From Neurospora crassa OR74A (Eukaryota > Ascomycota > Sordariomycetes > Sordariales > Sordariaceae): 64,000 bases of DNA. The stretch covers positions 3,782,001 through 3,846,000 of the forward strand of contig NC_026506.1 of the NCBI RefSeq assembly GCF_000182925.2, read 5' to 3'. Made by a program: the position numbers and the translations under genes. Below the pieces are notes generated by a model that made no database searches, was not told where the DNA came from, and saw only the letters and a program-made list of their open reading frames with translations. Positions 32,801-43,893 of the stretch are shown piece by piece (positions within the stretch are counted from its first letter, which is position 1; every line of letters begins with the position of its first letter).

Positions 32801-35181
32801 GGTCGAACCTTCCTCCCTACAACCGTTGACTGCGTTTTGCCCAAGTCAAGAGATAAAAATGACACCATCTTCCTCCCAGATACAGTTCTTCAGATCCCAG
32901 CAAAATATCAGCAAAATGATTCCTCACTACCTGACGACACATCAACCTCCGAATCTCACATGTAACCCTAATCATATCATGATAATCTCCTCCCAACAAC
33001 CGTCCGTACACGTTACTAGCTCACCCCGGAAAATGCCTTGATCCAGCTTAGCTTCAGTGCTAAAGCACCCCGCAACATCCACCGTCTACACTTAGGCGCG
33101 GCAACCCACTGCGCCGGGCATTTTCTGCGCAGTGGGTCGGGTCTAGCCAAGGACTGGCAAGGATTGAGGCCATTCAGCGCTGATTGGTCGATTGTGAGCC
33201 TCATCACTAACACACCAAGGCGAGTGGAGCCCAAGCCAACGACCACCAACATTTCAGAACACTTCGGTTTAATGCCGGATTAGGAAGGTGCGTACAAGTG
33301 GTGATAGTGTCGGGCATGGGCGGATCACTCAGAGGGCTTCCCCGGCCACGGAGGCCTGGACAGGGCTTCCTGAACCCCGATCCCACTGACTCGACAAAAC
33401 AAGACCTGGGGTGCCCAGAACACCTAGTGAACCTCCATGTTGCTCTGTCTAGACCACACAAAGTCGGAATGCGAGCACGTGTTCTCCTTCTCCTGGCTCC
33501 CCCATAGGAATTTGCGATTTAAAGATCTTGGGAATTCAATAGCCGCGTGTTCGATGGAGACAAGATGCAGGGCAAAAGGCTGGGGAATCCTCGGCCTCGA
33601 CTTCGGGACAGCAAGAGCGCAAGAGAAAAATAAGAAAAAAAAAAAAAAACTCAACCACCACCCGATTTACGATCAATTTTCTTGCCCCTTTTCCACTTGC
33701 GCCACTCCCTTGGAATGTTGACATGGAGCTTGAAAGACCGTAGGAAGCTGGAACCAATCACCAATACTCCCACGTCCCGACCGTTTGGAAGCAACAGGGC
33801 TGCTCAGATAGCGGAAGCACTCTCGGGGGGTCCGTGAGATTGATAGGTTGCATTCGGCGATAGCACCAGACGCAGAACCCGGCCATGTTGCCATCGTTGT
33901 CATGTTGCCGTGCTCGTCTGCCTGTCTACCTGGCCAATTTCCCTACCCAGTTCAACATCACATCGCATCACATCATAACACAACGTGGGACACCAAGTCA
34001 CCGGGATATCAATCGGTAAAATGAGGCAGCAGCATACACACATAGCGATAAGTGACCTCCCTTCTTCTGTTGCAAAATACTTCCAAGCAGCTTCCTGGAG
34101 TGGCAAAGGGTGACAATCCTGCGTAAGTCCTGAAAAAGGGTACGATCCTGTTGAAAAGTAATGTGTAAGGCTGTGATGAATACAAGAGAAGTCATTGCGA
34201 CAACACTCTTCCACTTTGCACTCGTGTCCAACGAAACAGTTGATTTATGGAAAGGACACTGCAAGTGCCAATGGAGGGAAAAAGAAATTTTAAGGAAGAA
34301 GAATAAAATAATAGAAAAAAGATTCTTAAACAAAGAAATTTATATGTAAATATTGTGTAAAAATAAAAGATCAATGAAACCCGAACAGACCCAGCCGCTT
34401 CCCAATAGTGCTTTGCTCTTTTTTAAAGAAAAGGTAGCTCCAACGTCACTCAAGTGCATCTCGGGCGACTTCTTGCAATCAACCCATCATACCCGCTGCA
34501 CCAGGAAAATTTGATCACAAGAGTCAATAAGGTAACTTGACGGGAAAGGAAACGAGTATCGTACCGCACACTGGATCCTTACCATTTCAAACGCAATTAT
34601 ACGCGAGGACTACGGAACTACGGGTGAAGTAACCAGAGTTGAGGCTCCTTTTCGTGGTTTACTTAGTATTCCTTTTTTCTCTTCGAAGGTCTTGCCTCGC
34701 GACGTACAATGAAATTTCAAGAGGTAGTAAGTCTTTATCGGTTACCTAGTCGAGGGATTTCTGAAAGCGTGCCGACCGATGGACAACAACTTTGTCTTTT
34801 CAGGAGTCAGGGTTACGTGCACGTGAGGTATCCAGTCTCTTTGGGCAGGAGAGATTGGAAGGAGGCAAAGTGAGGAGTCAAGAAGTATCGCACTTGTCTC
34901 CGAAGTTAAGTTGTGTTTCATTCAATACTTGACTGACAGATGGTCCATCAAAGTCGAATTATCCTCCTATTTTCAGCACTCCAGGTTCAGTTCAACATTT
35001 GAAAGCTATTCCCGACGGTCATTTCAAGCGAATAATGTATTATGCGCAAGCTACTACCTACTGCCTACTACTCAATCTCTTTCCTTCTCTTTGCAGCCCG
35101 CCCCGTCCGTATACCTCTACCCATCCGTCTCCCATCCCCATCACTTCCATCACATCCCTTTCCCTCATCCCACAAAAAGTA
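29864..35181. other. 5.3-kb stretch without a supported gene
   Basis: The longest gene-free stretch outside the transposon block. Composition is normal, not RIP-like. Frames up to 158 codons occur (31838-32314 minus; 30334-30813 plus) but none shows motifs, splice-linked extension or consistent coding bias. It holds A-rich runs at 33630-33650 and an AT-rich patch at 34270-34375. The left end must carry the PTR2 promoter. Long untranslated regions or non-coding transcripts cannot be excluded. Confidence 0.5.
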
Positions 35182-36370
35182 TCAAGCCCGAGGCGGATCC
35201 CCCAAAGGCACATACCTCACCCCAAACAATCTCCTCTTACTAACCTCCCCATCCTCCCCCTTCTGCACCAACCACACATGCTGCCCCAGTCCCATCTCAT
35301 CATCATCAACAGGCACAAACATCCGTCCCGGACTCCTCAGTTGATCGATCAACTCCTTATGTATCTCCTTCGCCGACGCCCCCACATGAATCGCATCCCA
35401 CTTCCCTTCATCCTTATCCTCCCCCATTCTCTCTCCTTGCCCTTCCACCTCCCCCATCGGCGACCGCTCATCCACGCTCGACTCCCGTCTTCTTCTTGCA
35501 GTAGTACCAGTCGTAGCAGCACTTGCGCCATCCGTAGCCGCCGAATCCGACGTCGTCTCGCGCCACCCCTTCCGCCCATCACCCACACGGAACCGCACCC
35601 GGCCTGTCTCGAGAAAGTCGCGGCCTTCAGCGGACTTGGCCATGTTGCGCGCGCCGAGGTCGCGCAAGGCCGGAATGTGTTCGAGACCGACGACGGTGCC
35701 GCCTTCGGAACCGACGAGCTCGGCGAGCACGTGCGTGAGGTAGCCTGACCCCGAGCCGATGTCGAGGACACGAGGGGCCGGGCGGGAGGGGGAGGGCAGG
35801 AGGGAGGGCAGGAGGTGTTCGATTGCGGTGGCGTGCATGTGGGGGGCGGAGATGGTGGCGGCGTGGCCGATGGGTTGGGGGGAGTCGGAGTAAGGGGAGG
35901 TGGGGGCGTAGTGGGCTCTGTCGACCTGTTGTTGTTGTTGTTTCTGTTAGTGTGGTGTTGCAGAAGATGGAGTGTGTCAAGGAAGGTAGGAGGGTGATGG
36001 ATGATGGGATACATAAGAGGGGTCGAAAAGCGATTCTTGGGCGGGATAAAAGGTGAGAAGGTCCATGATGAAGCTTGGGGAAATATCCGACTTGAACTAG
36101 GTACTCAGTTGGCCTTATCGCATGTTACACCTCCCTAATCTCCCCCCCCATCGCGCAACTTCTTCTGTAGAAGTCGAAACACAACCTGCGACTCAACCGT
36201 AAACCAACTCGGGGCTACAGAAAGTGAAAATCAAAGGAAATAAGGAAGGAGGAAAAAAAAAAACCAACCTTCAAAAAAGCCTCCTTCACCCTCTCCTCCT
36301 TAATCAACCCATTCCTCCACAAATTCTCCACCAGCTCCGCGTTGCTTCCGCCCGATGAGTACCACGCCAT
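35182..36370 (-). CDS. Protein-L-isoaspartate O-methyltransferase (PCMT)
   Basis: Exons 36370-36269 and 35925-35182 give 281 residues. The intron is long (343 bp) with a GTTGGT donor and an AACAG acceptor. The enzyme methylates isoaspartyl residues with S-adenosylmethionine so that damaged proteins can be repaired. Support: the N-terminus MAWYSSGGSNAELVENL and RNGLI, then VDRAHY, IGHAATISAPHMHA (substrate loop) and VLDIGSGSGYL (SAM-binding motif I). A low-complexity insertion of about 50 residues (ARRRRESSVDERS region) separates the core strands; family members are usually near 225 residues. The frame also extends upstream to an ATG at 36712, adding 114 residues that could be a mitochondrial presequence. 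Confidence 0.9.
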
Positions 36371-37636
36371 GTTGAGATTACTTTTGAGTGCTGACCACCA
36401 GAGATTCGTCGTTGTTGTGGTACTGAAATTTCTACTCTGACTTCTTCCGATAAGCGTAGTAGTAGAACTGGGTCCGAGGGTAAGGATAGTTGCGGCGCAG
36501 GAAGTTGAGGGGTTGCTGATGTTGTTGATGTTAGGGAGAAGAAGTGTGTTGAGGCAAGTACTGTTGTTCGGGGACTGATGATATGCGACAGCGCTAACGG
36601 CAGCGGCAGCTGTGGTGGTGATGGTGGTGAGTAATGGTGACGGTCTCGTTTTGATGGATTTTAGTGGTACGGATCTTAGTGGTACGGATCGAAAAAGGAA
36701 AACGGGTGTCATTCGTTATGAGCGTTGGGAATGACGTTTCGGCGCGAGTTCCATGAAGAGGAGAGGCTGGGAGGATATGGACGGTGATTAGGTGGATAGG
36801 TATGCAAGGTTGAAGATAAGATAATAAGAGCGGAAGGATAGGTAGGTATAACTAGGAAAGACGATGGAAGATTTTACTCGTTCTCATGTGAAGAGAAAAG
36901 TGAAGTATCAACAAAGTATGAACACAGACGAGGGAGTAGCAACGGTAGCAACAACGACGACACGATGTGTTGTCAGTGCAAGTGCTTTGGACCTCACCTA
37001 CTATGTATGATGAAGCATTGACGTTGAACATTAAAGCGTCTGATGTCAGATCTGGCGGGAGCTGAGCTCCACATATATCTGTGGTTAATTATCAAGGTGC
37101 CATCCTGCATGGATCATCTGCACATGACTACACTACGACACTGACGCTCAATCGAAGCGAGGGAAGGAGAGGGGCAAAGCGTGCGGGGAAGGCCAGTGAA
37201 TCGCTAACGTCAACCCGTTGATATCATCTTATCAGGCTTACTTGAACTGATAGCAGAGGTTTGGACAGTGTAGACGGTAAACGCCCATATTTCGTGAACC
37301 GCTGAACGTTGTTTTTCCCTTCGTCTTATTCGCCAAACAAACCATGGTCTAGCTCAAGCACAACACCCAAGAACTAGTCGTCAATGCAGTATATCAACAG
37401 AAAGGAAAGACACGTCCGCCCATTAAAATGCTCTTGTATAGGAGGAGGGGGAAAAACAAAGAAAAAGAGTAGGATGACCGTTCGTATGTACGCGTAGTGC
37501 TTTGCGTTCCTTTAACAGAGTGTCCCAGAACACATGCCGAGACAAACATAGACATTGATCCCCATAAAATGACTGTCCATATCCGTACCTCACACACCAG
37601 TGGCAAAATCCCAAGCAAGCTTCTCCCCAACGACGT
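36371..37636. other. Flank between PCMT and bsd2, with possible PCMT extension
   Basis: 36371-36712 is an open, in-frame N-terminal extension of PCMT (RSVPLRSVPLKSIKTRP start, NFSTTTTT near the end). The rest is PCMT promoter and the 3' flank of the next gene. No further gene seen. Confidence 0.5.
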
Positions 37637-38833
37637 CTATACCACCCGCTCCGGCGCCTCGCCCGTAGCAATAATCGGAATCCCCAACCCTCTATCCGGG
37701 CTCTGCAGCACCAGCATCTCATGCCTTCTGACCTTCATGTAATCACTAACGCTCTTGATGAGAATGAACCAGCCCACCAACATGAGGATGTACGCCACCC
37801 AATCGCTCGAATCCACCGATCCCCAGTTGTCGCCTCCCCTGTTGTCGTCTACCGCGCCCGGGTCAAAGTCGTGCGAGTTCGGATCTGGTGGGGCCGTATA
37901 CCCATCCCCTTCGGCGCCAGATTCTTGCGTGCCCTTCATCATGAAGCCAAACTGGATCAACGTGATTCCCAAGCCGGCGCGAGATCCGTTTTTGGCGGCG
38001 TGAGTAGAGTGGAGCAGGTAGGTGAGCAGGAAACCGACGAGCTGGAAGGACATGGAAATCATGCCGTTCCAGATGAAGGAGACGATGGAGCCAACGGGCA
38101 TGCCTTCGATGTAGACGTCGTCGGGTCCGCCGAGGCCGGGAGCGAGAATGGTCGTTTCCCAGTATGGGGGAGCGGCGTCTGCGGCTGCTTGTTCGTAGGA
38201 CTGTTACACGTTAGTAAATTTGTCTTGACGCTTGGCGGACAAGGGAATACGTACAGGTGGCAACTCCTCCTTCTCAGCGCCATTATTTCGTTCCGGCTTG
38301 GCTGTCAAGTTGGAAAAGACACCCTCATTCTGGATACCACCACCGTAAACCCTTCCTGAAGTTTGTGTCGCTGACCCTCCCGCCGTCGTCGTATATGATG
38401 TGGTTGGTAGTTGTGTCGTCTGCCTTTCCGGCCCTGGCCTCGAACTTCCTCCTGATGTTGTTTCAGTCGATCCCGCTGCCCCGGAGGCCTCCGTCGGCGA
38501 AGAGTTCCGTCGCATCAAGCGCTGTCGGTCATCGGCATCATCGCCGCTGTCGTCATCATCTTCGTCGGCGCCAAAGGCATCGGCAAGGTCGGGATTCACT
38601 GGGCGCTGGCTGTTGTGGATGGAGGATGCGCGAGAATGAAAGGATGGTGGTGGCGAGTTGGGGATCGATGGTCGCGTCATCGAGGTAGGGTTGGTAGGCG
38701 TTGGCGTGTCGTTGTGATGGTCGTCATCATCGTCGGCGTGGACGTTGACCTGATGGGGAGTGTTAGATGGACTGGAGTTGAGGTCTGATGGTGATGATGG
38801 GCGACAACATACCCTTTCGTAACGGGCCGACAT
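37637..38833 (-). CDS. bsd2: Bsd2/Ndfip-type adaptor for Rsp5 ubiquitin ligase
   Basis: Three exons, 38833-38813, 38749-38255 and 38200-37637, give 359 residues. Introns are 63 and 54 bp with GTATGT and GTACGT donors and CTAAC branches. Yeast Bsd2 is a Golgi and endosome membrane protein that recruits Rsp5 to sort metal transporters to the vacuole. Support: an acidic, Ser-rich cytosolic N-terminus; a PPSY motif formed across the second intron and a nearby PPYWE (WW-domain ligands); the family block SFIWNGMISMSFQLVGFLL (first membrane helix), then THAAKNGSRAGLG, a second helix with QFGFMMKG, and a third helix with LMLVGWFILIKSVSDY. Three membrane segments and the order fit the Ndfip family. 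Gene symbol by similarity only. Confidence 0.9.
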
Positions 38834-40117
38834 GGTGGCGGATGTCTGCGGATGAGTCGTCGACTGGTGTGTGTCTGTCTTTGTCGTGGTTGTTGATACT
38901 GACAACTTTCAATGTCGGATGTGGTGTTTTTGGGGGGATTCAAAAACCCCTCGCCTGGATCATGCGCGGAGATAAGAAATGGATGGACTTTGTTGTTGAT
39001 GGATGGGGATGATCGGGCAATCAGAATGGAAATGGAGATGGAACACAGATCGATGTTTGGTAAGACAAATAATGCCGGATGCTGCCAAGGTTCTCCTACT
39101 GACGTCGCCACTGTGTATGCAGGGCACCGCACTAAATCCGGTGGGCTTGCAGGGAGTCTGTCGCGCGTCGTCGTCTCGGGTGTTCAGGAGTGGAAAAGGA
39201 GGAAGCGATACGGCTTTTAGTATGGAGTAGTCAAGGATGGAGAAAGTGGAACAAAAGAGAGAGACTAGAACAAGGAGACAATAGGAGATTGGTTTGTTTG
39301 TTCGTATAATTGAGAGAGCCAAGTCGTTTGTTGTTGTTGTCGTCGTCGTCAAAGAGGATGGCCGTTGAGTCGACCAGAGAAAGAAAAGGAAGGGAAAAGT
39401 GGTTGAATTAGGAATACGAAAAGGAGTCGTCGTATTGAAGAAATTAGTGAAACAAACCACGCAACATAGGGTAGCGACAACTATGCAAAAAAATGGTGGT
39501 CGACGAGATCGATGGATGTCAGTCAGACCTCGTTGTCCTCAATTCCTACCTCAAGGTTGTTGTAGTCGGCCAGGCACAAATAGAAGGACGGGAGAGAGAG
39601 AAAAGGCGCTTGTTGTGTCGATGTCACTCAGTCCAGTCACTGTCACTCTCCCCTCACAGTGTCTGGGCACTCGACGACGGGAAACAAGATGGCAGCTGAC
39701 CAAGCGGGATTGTGCCAAGAGCCCCAACGGCCAAGTCCCTGAAATGATTGTGCTGAAGCGAGGGACCGTGCTGGACTGCGCCATCCCGTCACGGCGCTAG
39801 CCAGTGGAAATAGTGCAGTGTGGAATTGCGTGGAGCAGCGGAGACAAGCGGAGACAATTCGTGAACCACTGTGGCTGACTGTCCCCAGAACGTGTGGCTT
39901 ATCAGAGATCCGATCTGTGGCTCAAGCTTCAGTATCAACGTCAGTATCGACCGACAGGCCCATCGCTTCAATTCCACTTCCGCCGAGCAGTGCCAAGCCC
40001 AGAATTTCAGAGGGGCCGCGCCGCCGTCAACTTCTACTAGTATGCGATTGCGACTTTGCGATTGAACCCATCTCTATCGCCGCCATCACCAAAATCACCA
40101 CAATCACCACAACCACC
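38834..40117. other. Divergent promoter region between bsd2 and the UQCC2-like gene
   Basis: A 1.3-kb intergenic stretch from which both neighbours are transcribed outward. It holds a GTTGTTGTTGTCGTCGTCGTC triplet run near 39330. The plus-strand side ends in a CA-rich leader (ATCACCACAACCACC) directly before the ATG at 40118. Frames here overlap and look non-coding. Confidence 0.55.
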
Positions 40118-40702
40118 ATGTCCGCATCTCTAAGAACCGTATGCCAAACCCAATTACACCGCAATTCTCCACATCGACATCACTAACACACAGAAATTGC
40201 GCCCAACAGCTCGCCGCAAGGCAATACCAACGCGCCCTCGGCGAATGGCCCCGCGACGCCCTCCGGCCCGAATGCCAGCTCCAAGACGTCCTCTCCAAGC
40301 GTCTGCAAAAGAACAACGGCAGCCTCTTGCCCAACAAGCCTGCCTTTGCTAAGTTGACCAAGGAGGCAAAAGAGGAGGCCGAGATCAAGCAGGCGAATGC
40401 GCTGATTGGCTTATTGGAGAATCGGTACAAGAACAAGGTGCGTTTCTGTTCTGTTCTGTTCTGTTCTGTCTGTCCCGGGTAGTTGCTACATATGTGTAGG
40501 AGTGACAAAAAGGGGAAATAGAAGGGGAAGTGCTAACGGATTGGGTTGGAAACAGTACCGCATTACTGGCGAGCTTCTTAGGCCCAAGAGTAACCCCAAG
40601 TATTACACCGATTTGGCCAAGGAGCTTGAGGAGGCGCCGAACAGGACCTTCTTGGGTAGGATGGCCAAGAGGCTGGGAGGTATCATTCGCTTCCAGTCGT
40701 AA
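40118..40702 (+). CDS. UQCC2/Cbp6-family mitochondrial complex III assembly factor
   Basis: Exons 40118-40138, 40210-40437 and 40556-40702 give 131 residues. Such proteins help translate or stabilise cytochrome b in mitochondria. Support: the small basic protein begins MSASLRTLAARQYQRALG, followed by EWPRDALRP, NRYKNKYRITGELL, NPKYYTDLAKELEEAP and R-T-F-L-GRMAKRLGG, the pattern of fungal UQCC2-like proteins. The first intron has a CTAAC branch at 40186-40190 and two candidate acceptors: the nearer (ends at 40195) shifts the frame, and only the farther (CAACAG, ends at 40209) leads into the conserved sequence. The second intron has a CTAAC branch near 40532. Family assignment is from memory of sequence pattern, so moderately sure. 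Confidence 0.82.
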
Positions 40703-41124
40703 GATAAGGCTGGAAGGAAAGGAGAGGAGGAGTGTAGGATTACTTCTGTACAAATACCGAATTGCATGTGTGGTTCATGGGCAGGCAGGCGTCTGGAGTC
40801 TGGGGAAACCAAAAATAAAATAAAAGGCCTGGTACATATGATGGGCTGGAGCAAAGGCTCGTTGCGACTGATCGCAATGGCAGTGGCCGGAAATGAAAAA
40901 AGTTTCACATTTGGTCTGTACATGTTGGGTATATACCTGTGTCAAACATATATACATCTTTTGTCTACCTATGCCATTAGATGCGTTCGTCCTGTCGTCG
41001 CTGGTCTCGTGGGTTTCGTCTGTCCATCCTTTTCTCGTTTGGTCCGTCTCTTGTGGTTGTCCCGTTATCTTCATCCATCATAACATGAAAAGACGCCTCA
41101 ACGCCCTCGCTCGTGGCAATTCCA
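40703..41124. other. Shared 3' flank of two convergent genes
   Basis: The UQCC2-like gene and the carrier gene end toward each other. No gene in between. Confidence 0.55.
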
Positions 41125-42313
41125 TTAGATATACTTTCTCTCCGGGTCGAGCCTGTCAAATAGATCCATGCTCTTCTCGTACATGGTAAACACAATACCA
41201 CCACTCAAAATCAGTCTCGCCAACCGCGGCAGCGCTCCGCTCCAGAAAGTCAAAACGCCCTCCTGCTTGAAAATGATGCTGGCGCACCTGAACGAGTTGC
41301 CGTAAAGCTGCTTGGCCTCGATACTCTGCATTCTCGTCTTGATGGTATCCAACGGCTGAGTGACGTAGACGGTGATGAGACCCGCGATACCGCCCATCGC
41401 AAAGGTTCCGACAGCACCAAGCTTCTCCCCGGGCGCCGTGTAGCTTTCGGCCAGTTGCTTCAACGCGGTATAGGTTGAGAAACGGGTGGCGCTGTTGGCA
41501 GCTTGTCGCGCGGTGGTGGGGACGAAACCTTGGAAGAAACCGCGAATGCCGCGCTCGCGGTAGATGACAGGGACGGCGTCGAGGAAGCCGCGGAGGCGAG
41601 GCTTGGCGGACTTGCGGTCGTCGATGCTGTTGGGTTTTTTCTTGTCAGCGATGAGCGGACCTAAAATGGAGACTTGACGGTGACTCGACTTACAGCGTGG
41701 TCTTGATGCTCTCGGTTGGCGTCACGGCCAGTAGTGACTCAGTCACACCGGCGCCAAAGCCGGCAAGGACGGTGCCTGGCCCAGAGAGCTTGCCGTTGGA
41801 ATCGGAGAGGAGCTTCTTGTACTGGTCAAAGGCGACGAATCCTGTCCCACATCTTGTTTAGCGACTGTTTTCTTCTTTGGTCTCTTGATGTGTCTGGGAA
41901 CCGTACGAATGCCTGCCTTGAGCGAGTTGCCGATAATCAGAGTCGTGCAGCCGGCATACCATTGCGCGCCAAAGGGCGGCCATGGGAGCTTCTGGCCCTC
42001 GGCTAACCTGCGGTTGAGCTGGGTGCGAGTCTTGGCGACTGTTGCGAACAGTTAGATAATTCGGTGTTTGTCGCGATGGACTAGTCGTCGAGAGTCTATG
42101 GGTACGTACATTCGGCGGGATATGTGATGGCTGTTTGTTTGTTGTTAGCGCTATTGCGACCGCGGTTTTTCTGGCAGTGCGTGACTCGGATCAAGACTCA
42201 CCAATCTCGACGGCGCCGGCAGTCGCACCAGCGAGAATGGAACGAAGGGCACTGGGGCCCTTGACGGCTGGGTGAGCCCGGGCATTATCGTCCTTTGTGG
42301 CGGCAGAGGACAT
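41125..42313 (-). CDS. ctp1: Mitochondrial tricarboxylate (citrate) carrier
   Basis: Five exons, 42313-42202, 42130-42110, 42038-41907, 41841-41694 and 41626-41125, give 304 residues, the usual length. All four introns have clean donors (GTGAGT, GTACGT, GTACGG, GTAAGT) and keep frame. It is an inner-membrane exchanger of citrate for malate or other tricarboxylates. Support: three carrier-family repeats, with the signatures TYPAEFAKTRTQ, TPTESIKTTL and TQPLDTIKTRMQ (P-x-[DE]-x-[LIVAF]-K-x-[RK]), and the CTP-type segments LAGATAGAVEI and RGFFQGFVPTTARQAANSA. The gene symbol is by analogy with yeast Ctp1. High confidence. Confidence 0.94.
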
Positions 42314-42822
42314 TTTGGCGGAGAGACAGACAGGCTGGCGACAACTGAAGAGAGACTGGAAGATGGAACTGAATTTGGTTGGCTTAGTTGCGACGACAAG
42401 AAGATGGGACGGGAATAATTCAATTGGAAAGTTTGACATGGAATGACGCCGTTGCTCCGATTGCGGGGCCCCCACTCATGCGTTCCCGTCCCGTAGGTCT
42501 CTTTCAGTGGATCCGTCTTCTCCACTTTTGACGAGTGACGAGAACCTTGAGAGCCTCTTCGTTCTTCTTTCTCTTTTCATCCCGCCTCCTTCACCAACCA
42601 CTTGGCTGTCACAACACCCGCCTCCCAATGTGCCGACGTCCTTATTGCCAGTATACGACTCGCAGTATCTTAGCCATCGGCAATATGCATGGCGGCCCTC
42701 TCTATTCTCTAGGCCAGCTGGGCTGAGCTGGGGGTCTTTCCTGAGACAAGACCACCAGATCGATCACCATACCTGGCTCAAACGCCCCAAGATTGCTACC
42801 GCTTACAGTGTCCGTCTACATC
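42314..42822. other. Intergenic, no gene supported
   Basis: Promoter side of the citrate carrier gene. Pyrimidine-rich stretch at 42555-42600. No motif recognised. Confidence 0.5.
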
Positions 42823-43033
42823 ATGGAAGCGATAGATGACAACCACCCAGGAATGCCCAGCTCACCATTTCCGGTACCTTACAAAGACCTCCCACTCAAG
42901 CTTTGGCATGTTCAACGTTGGACAGTCGCAGTCATTCTGGGAAACTCGTTTCGTCTTGGTCGGACACGGAGACCTGTCCATGGAATCAGTCAACACTGAG
43001 GACGACGTGGACGGCTTGGTCAATATTTTTTAA
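42823..43033 (+). pseudogene. Broken DUF7587-type gene fragment
   Basis: The frame from the ATG at 42823 (MEAIDDNHPGMPSSPF) reaches LPLKLWHVQ, the same opening as the intact copy at 43894 (LPPKLWHVQ). The next family residues (SQS) are found only in another frame, so a frameshift lies just after the Gln codon. The remaining blocks, FISTF, A-x-x-W and the Glu block, are absent. It is a truncated, frameshifted relic lying 0.9 kb upstream of the intact paralogue in the same orientation, which suggests a tandem duplication followed by decay. Confidence 0.7.
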
Positions 43034-43893
43034 TGATGCTTGCCATCTGGATAACGAGGCCCCTATTCTGAAAAACATCACGTCCAACAGCGAGCGCTAA
43101 CTCTTCGGGTGGGAGGGGGGATTTGTGTATATCACCTGATCCTTTCAAGTGAGACTTTCCCTACGGATGCCTGGACTTCCTCACAAAACGTTCCGCTGTT
43201 AATATAACGGTGTTTGTTCGGTTTTTTACTTCATCAGTTTCACACCACGTTATTCGACTATCGTATCAAACCATTTGACGTTGGGCGACTACCATGCCGC
43301 ACCTCTTATGTTCTCAGCCGTCCTCCGACACCCATGTCGATTCCGAACATTGGCAGCCCAAAACATCCAATCGCTATCAACCTCCCAATCTCTGCTGCAC
43401 AGCCATCAACACATGTCGAACATATGTGATGTGCCATGAGTTCAACTCGTCTCGGTGCGCATCAAATATTCTGGCTCAGGACCACACACGACCGCACTTC
43501 ACACCCCTAGTTATGTGCTCGTTAGCGCCGACATAGCCACTGGCCACCCTCCCAGGCCAAGTGAAAGCCACACGCAATGTGACCCGGTTGGCAGGTGGCA
43601 AGGCATTTTCCATATAGGGGTTTGTCAACCTGTCCGCCTTCCATTGTGATACCAACCATGACAAGGCGCCATGGCGCTTACTCTGAGGCCCCGCACCTTC
43701 GCCGGCCTGCTCACTGCTGCCGCCCTAGTACTCGATCAAGGCATGGCTGGAGTATCTACATAATGAGCGGCATAAAGCTGACGGTCCTTCCCTCTCTTTC
43801 CCCGAACCCCATCGAGTGAACGACATACTGATCCAGTGAGCCGTGTTATTATCATCATCCTGTCTTATCGATCCAACCCCCTCGAGCGTCACC
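43034..43893. other. Intergenic upstream of the second-locus domain gene
   Basis: Holds a 30-codon open frame (43671-43763) that reads like a short hydrophobic peptide; it may be an upstream ORF. No other feature supported. Confidence 0.45.

Noticed and set aside
43671-43763. 30-codon signal-peptide-like frame
   Set aside because: Too short and unsupported; at most an upstream ORF.
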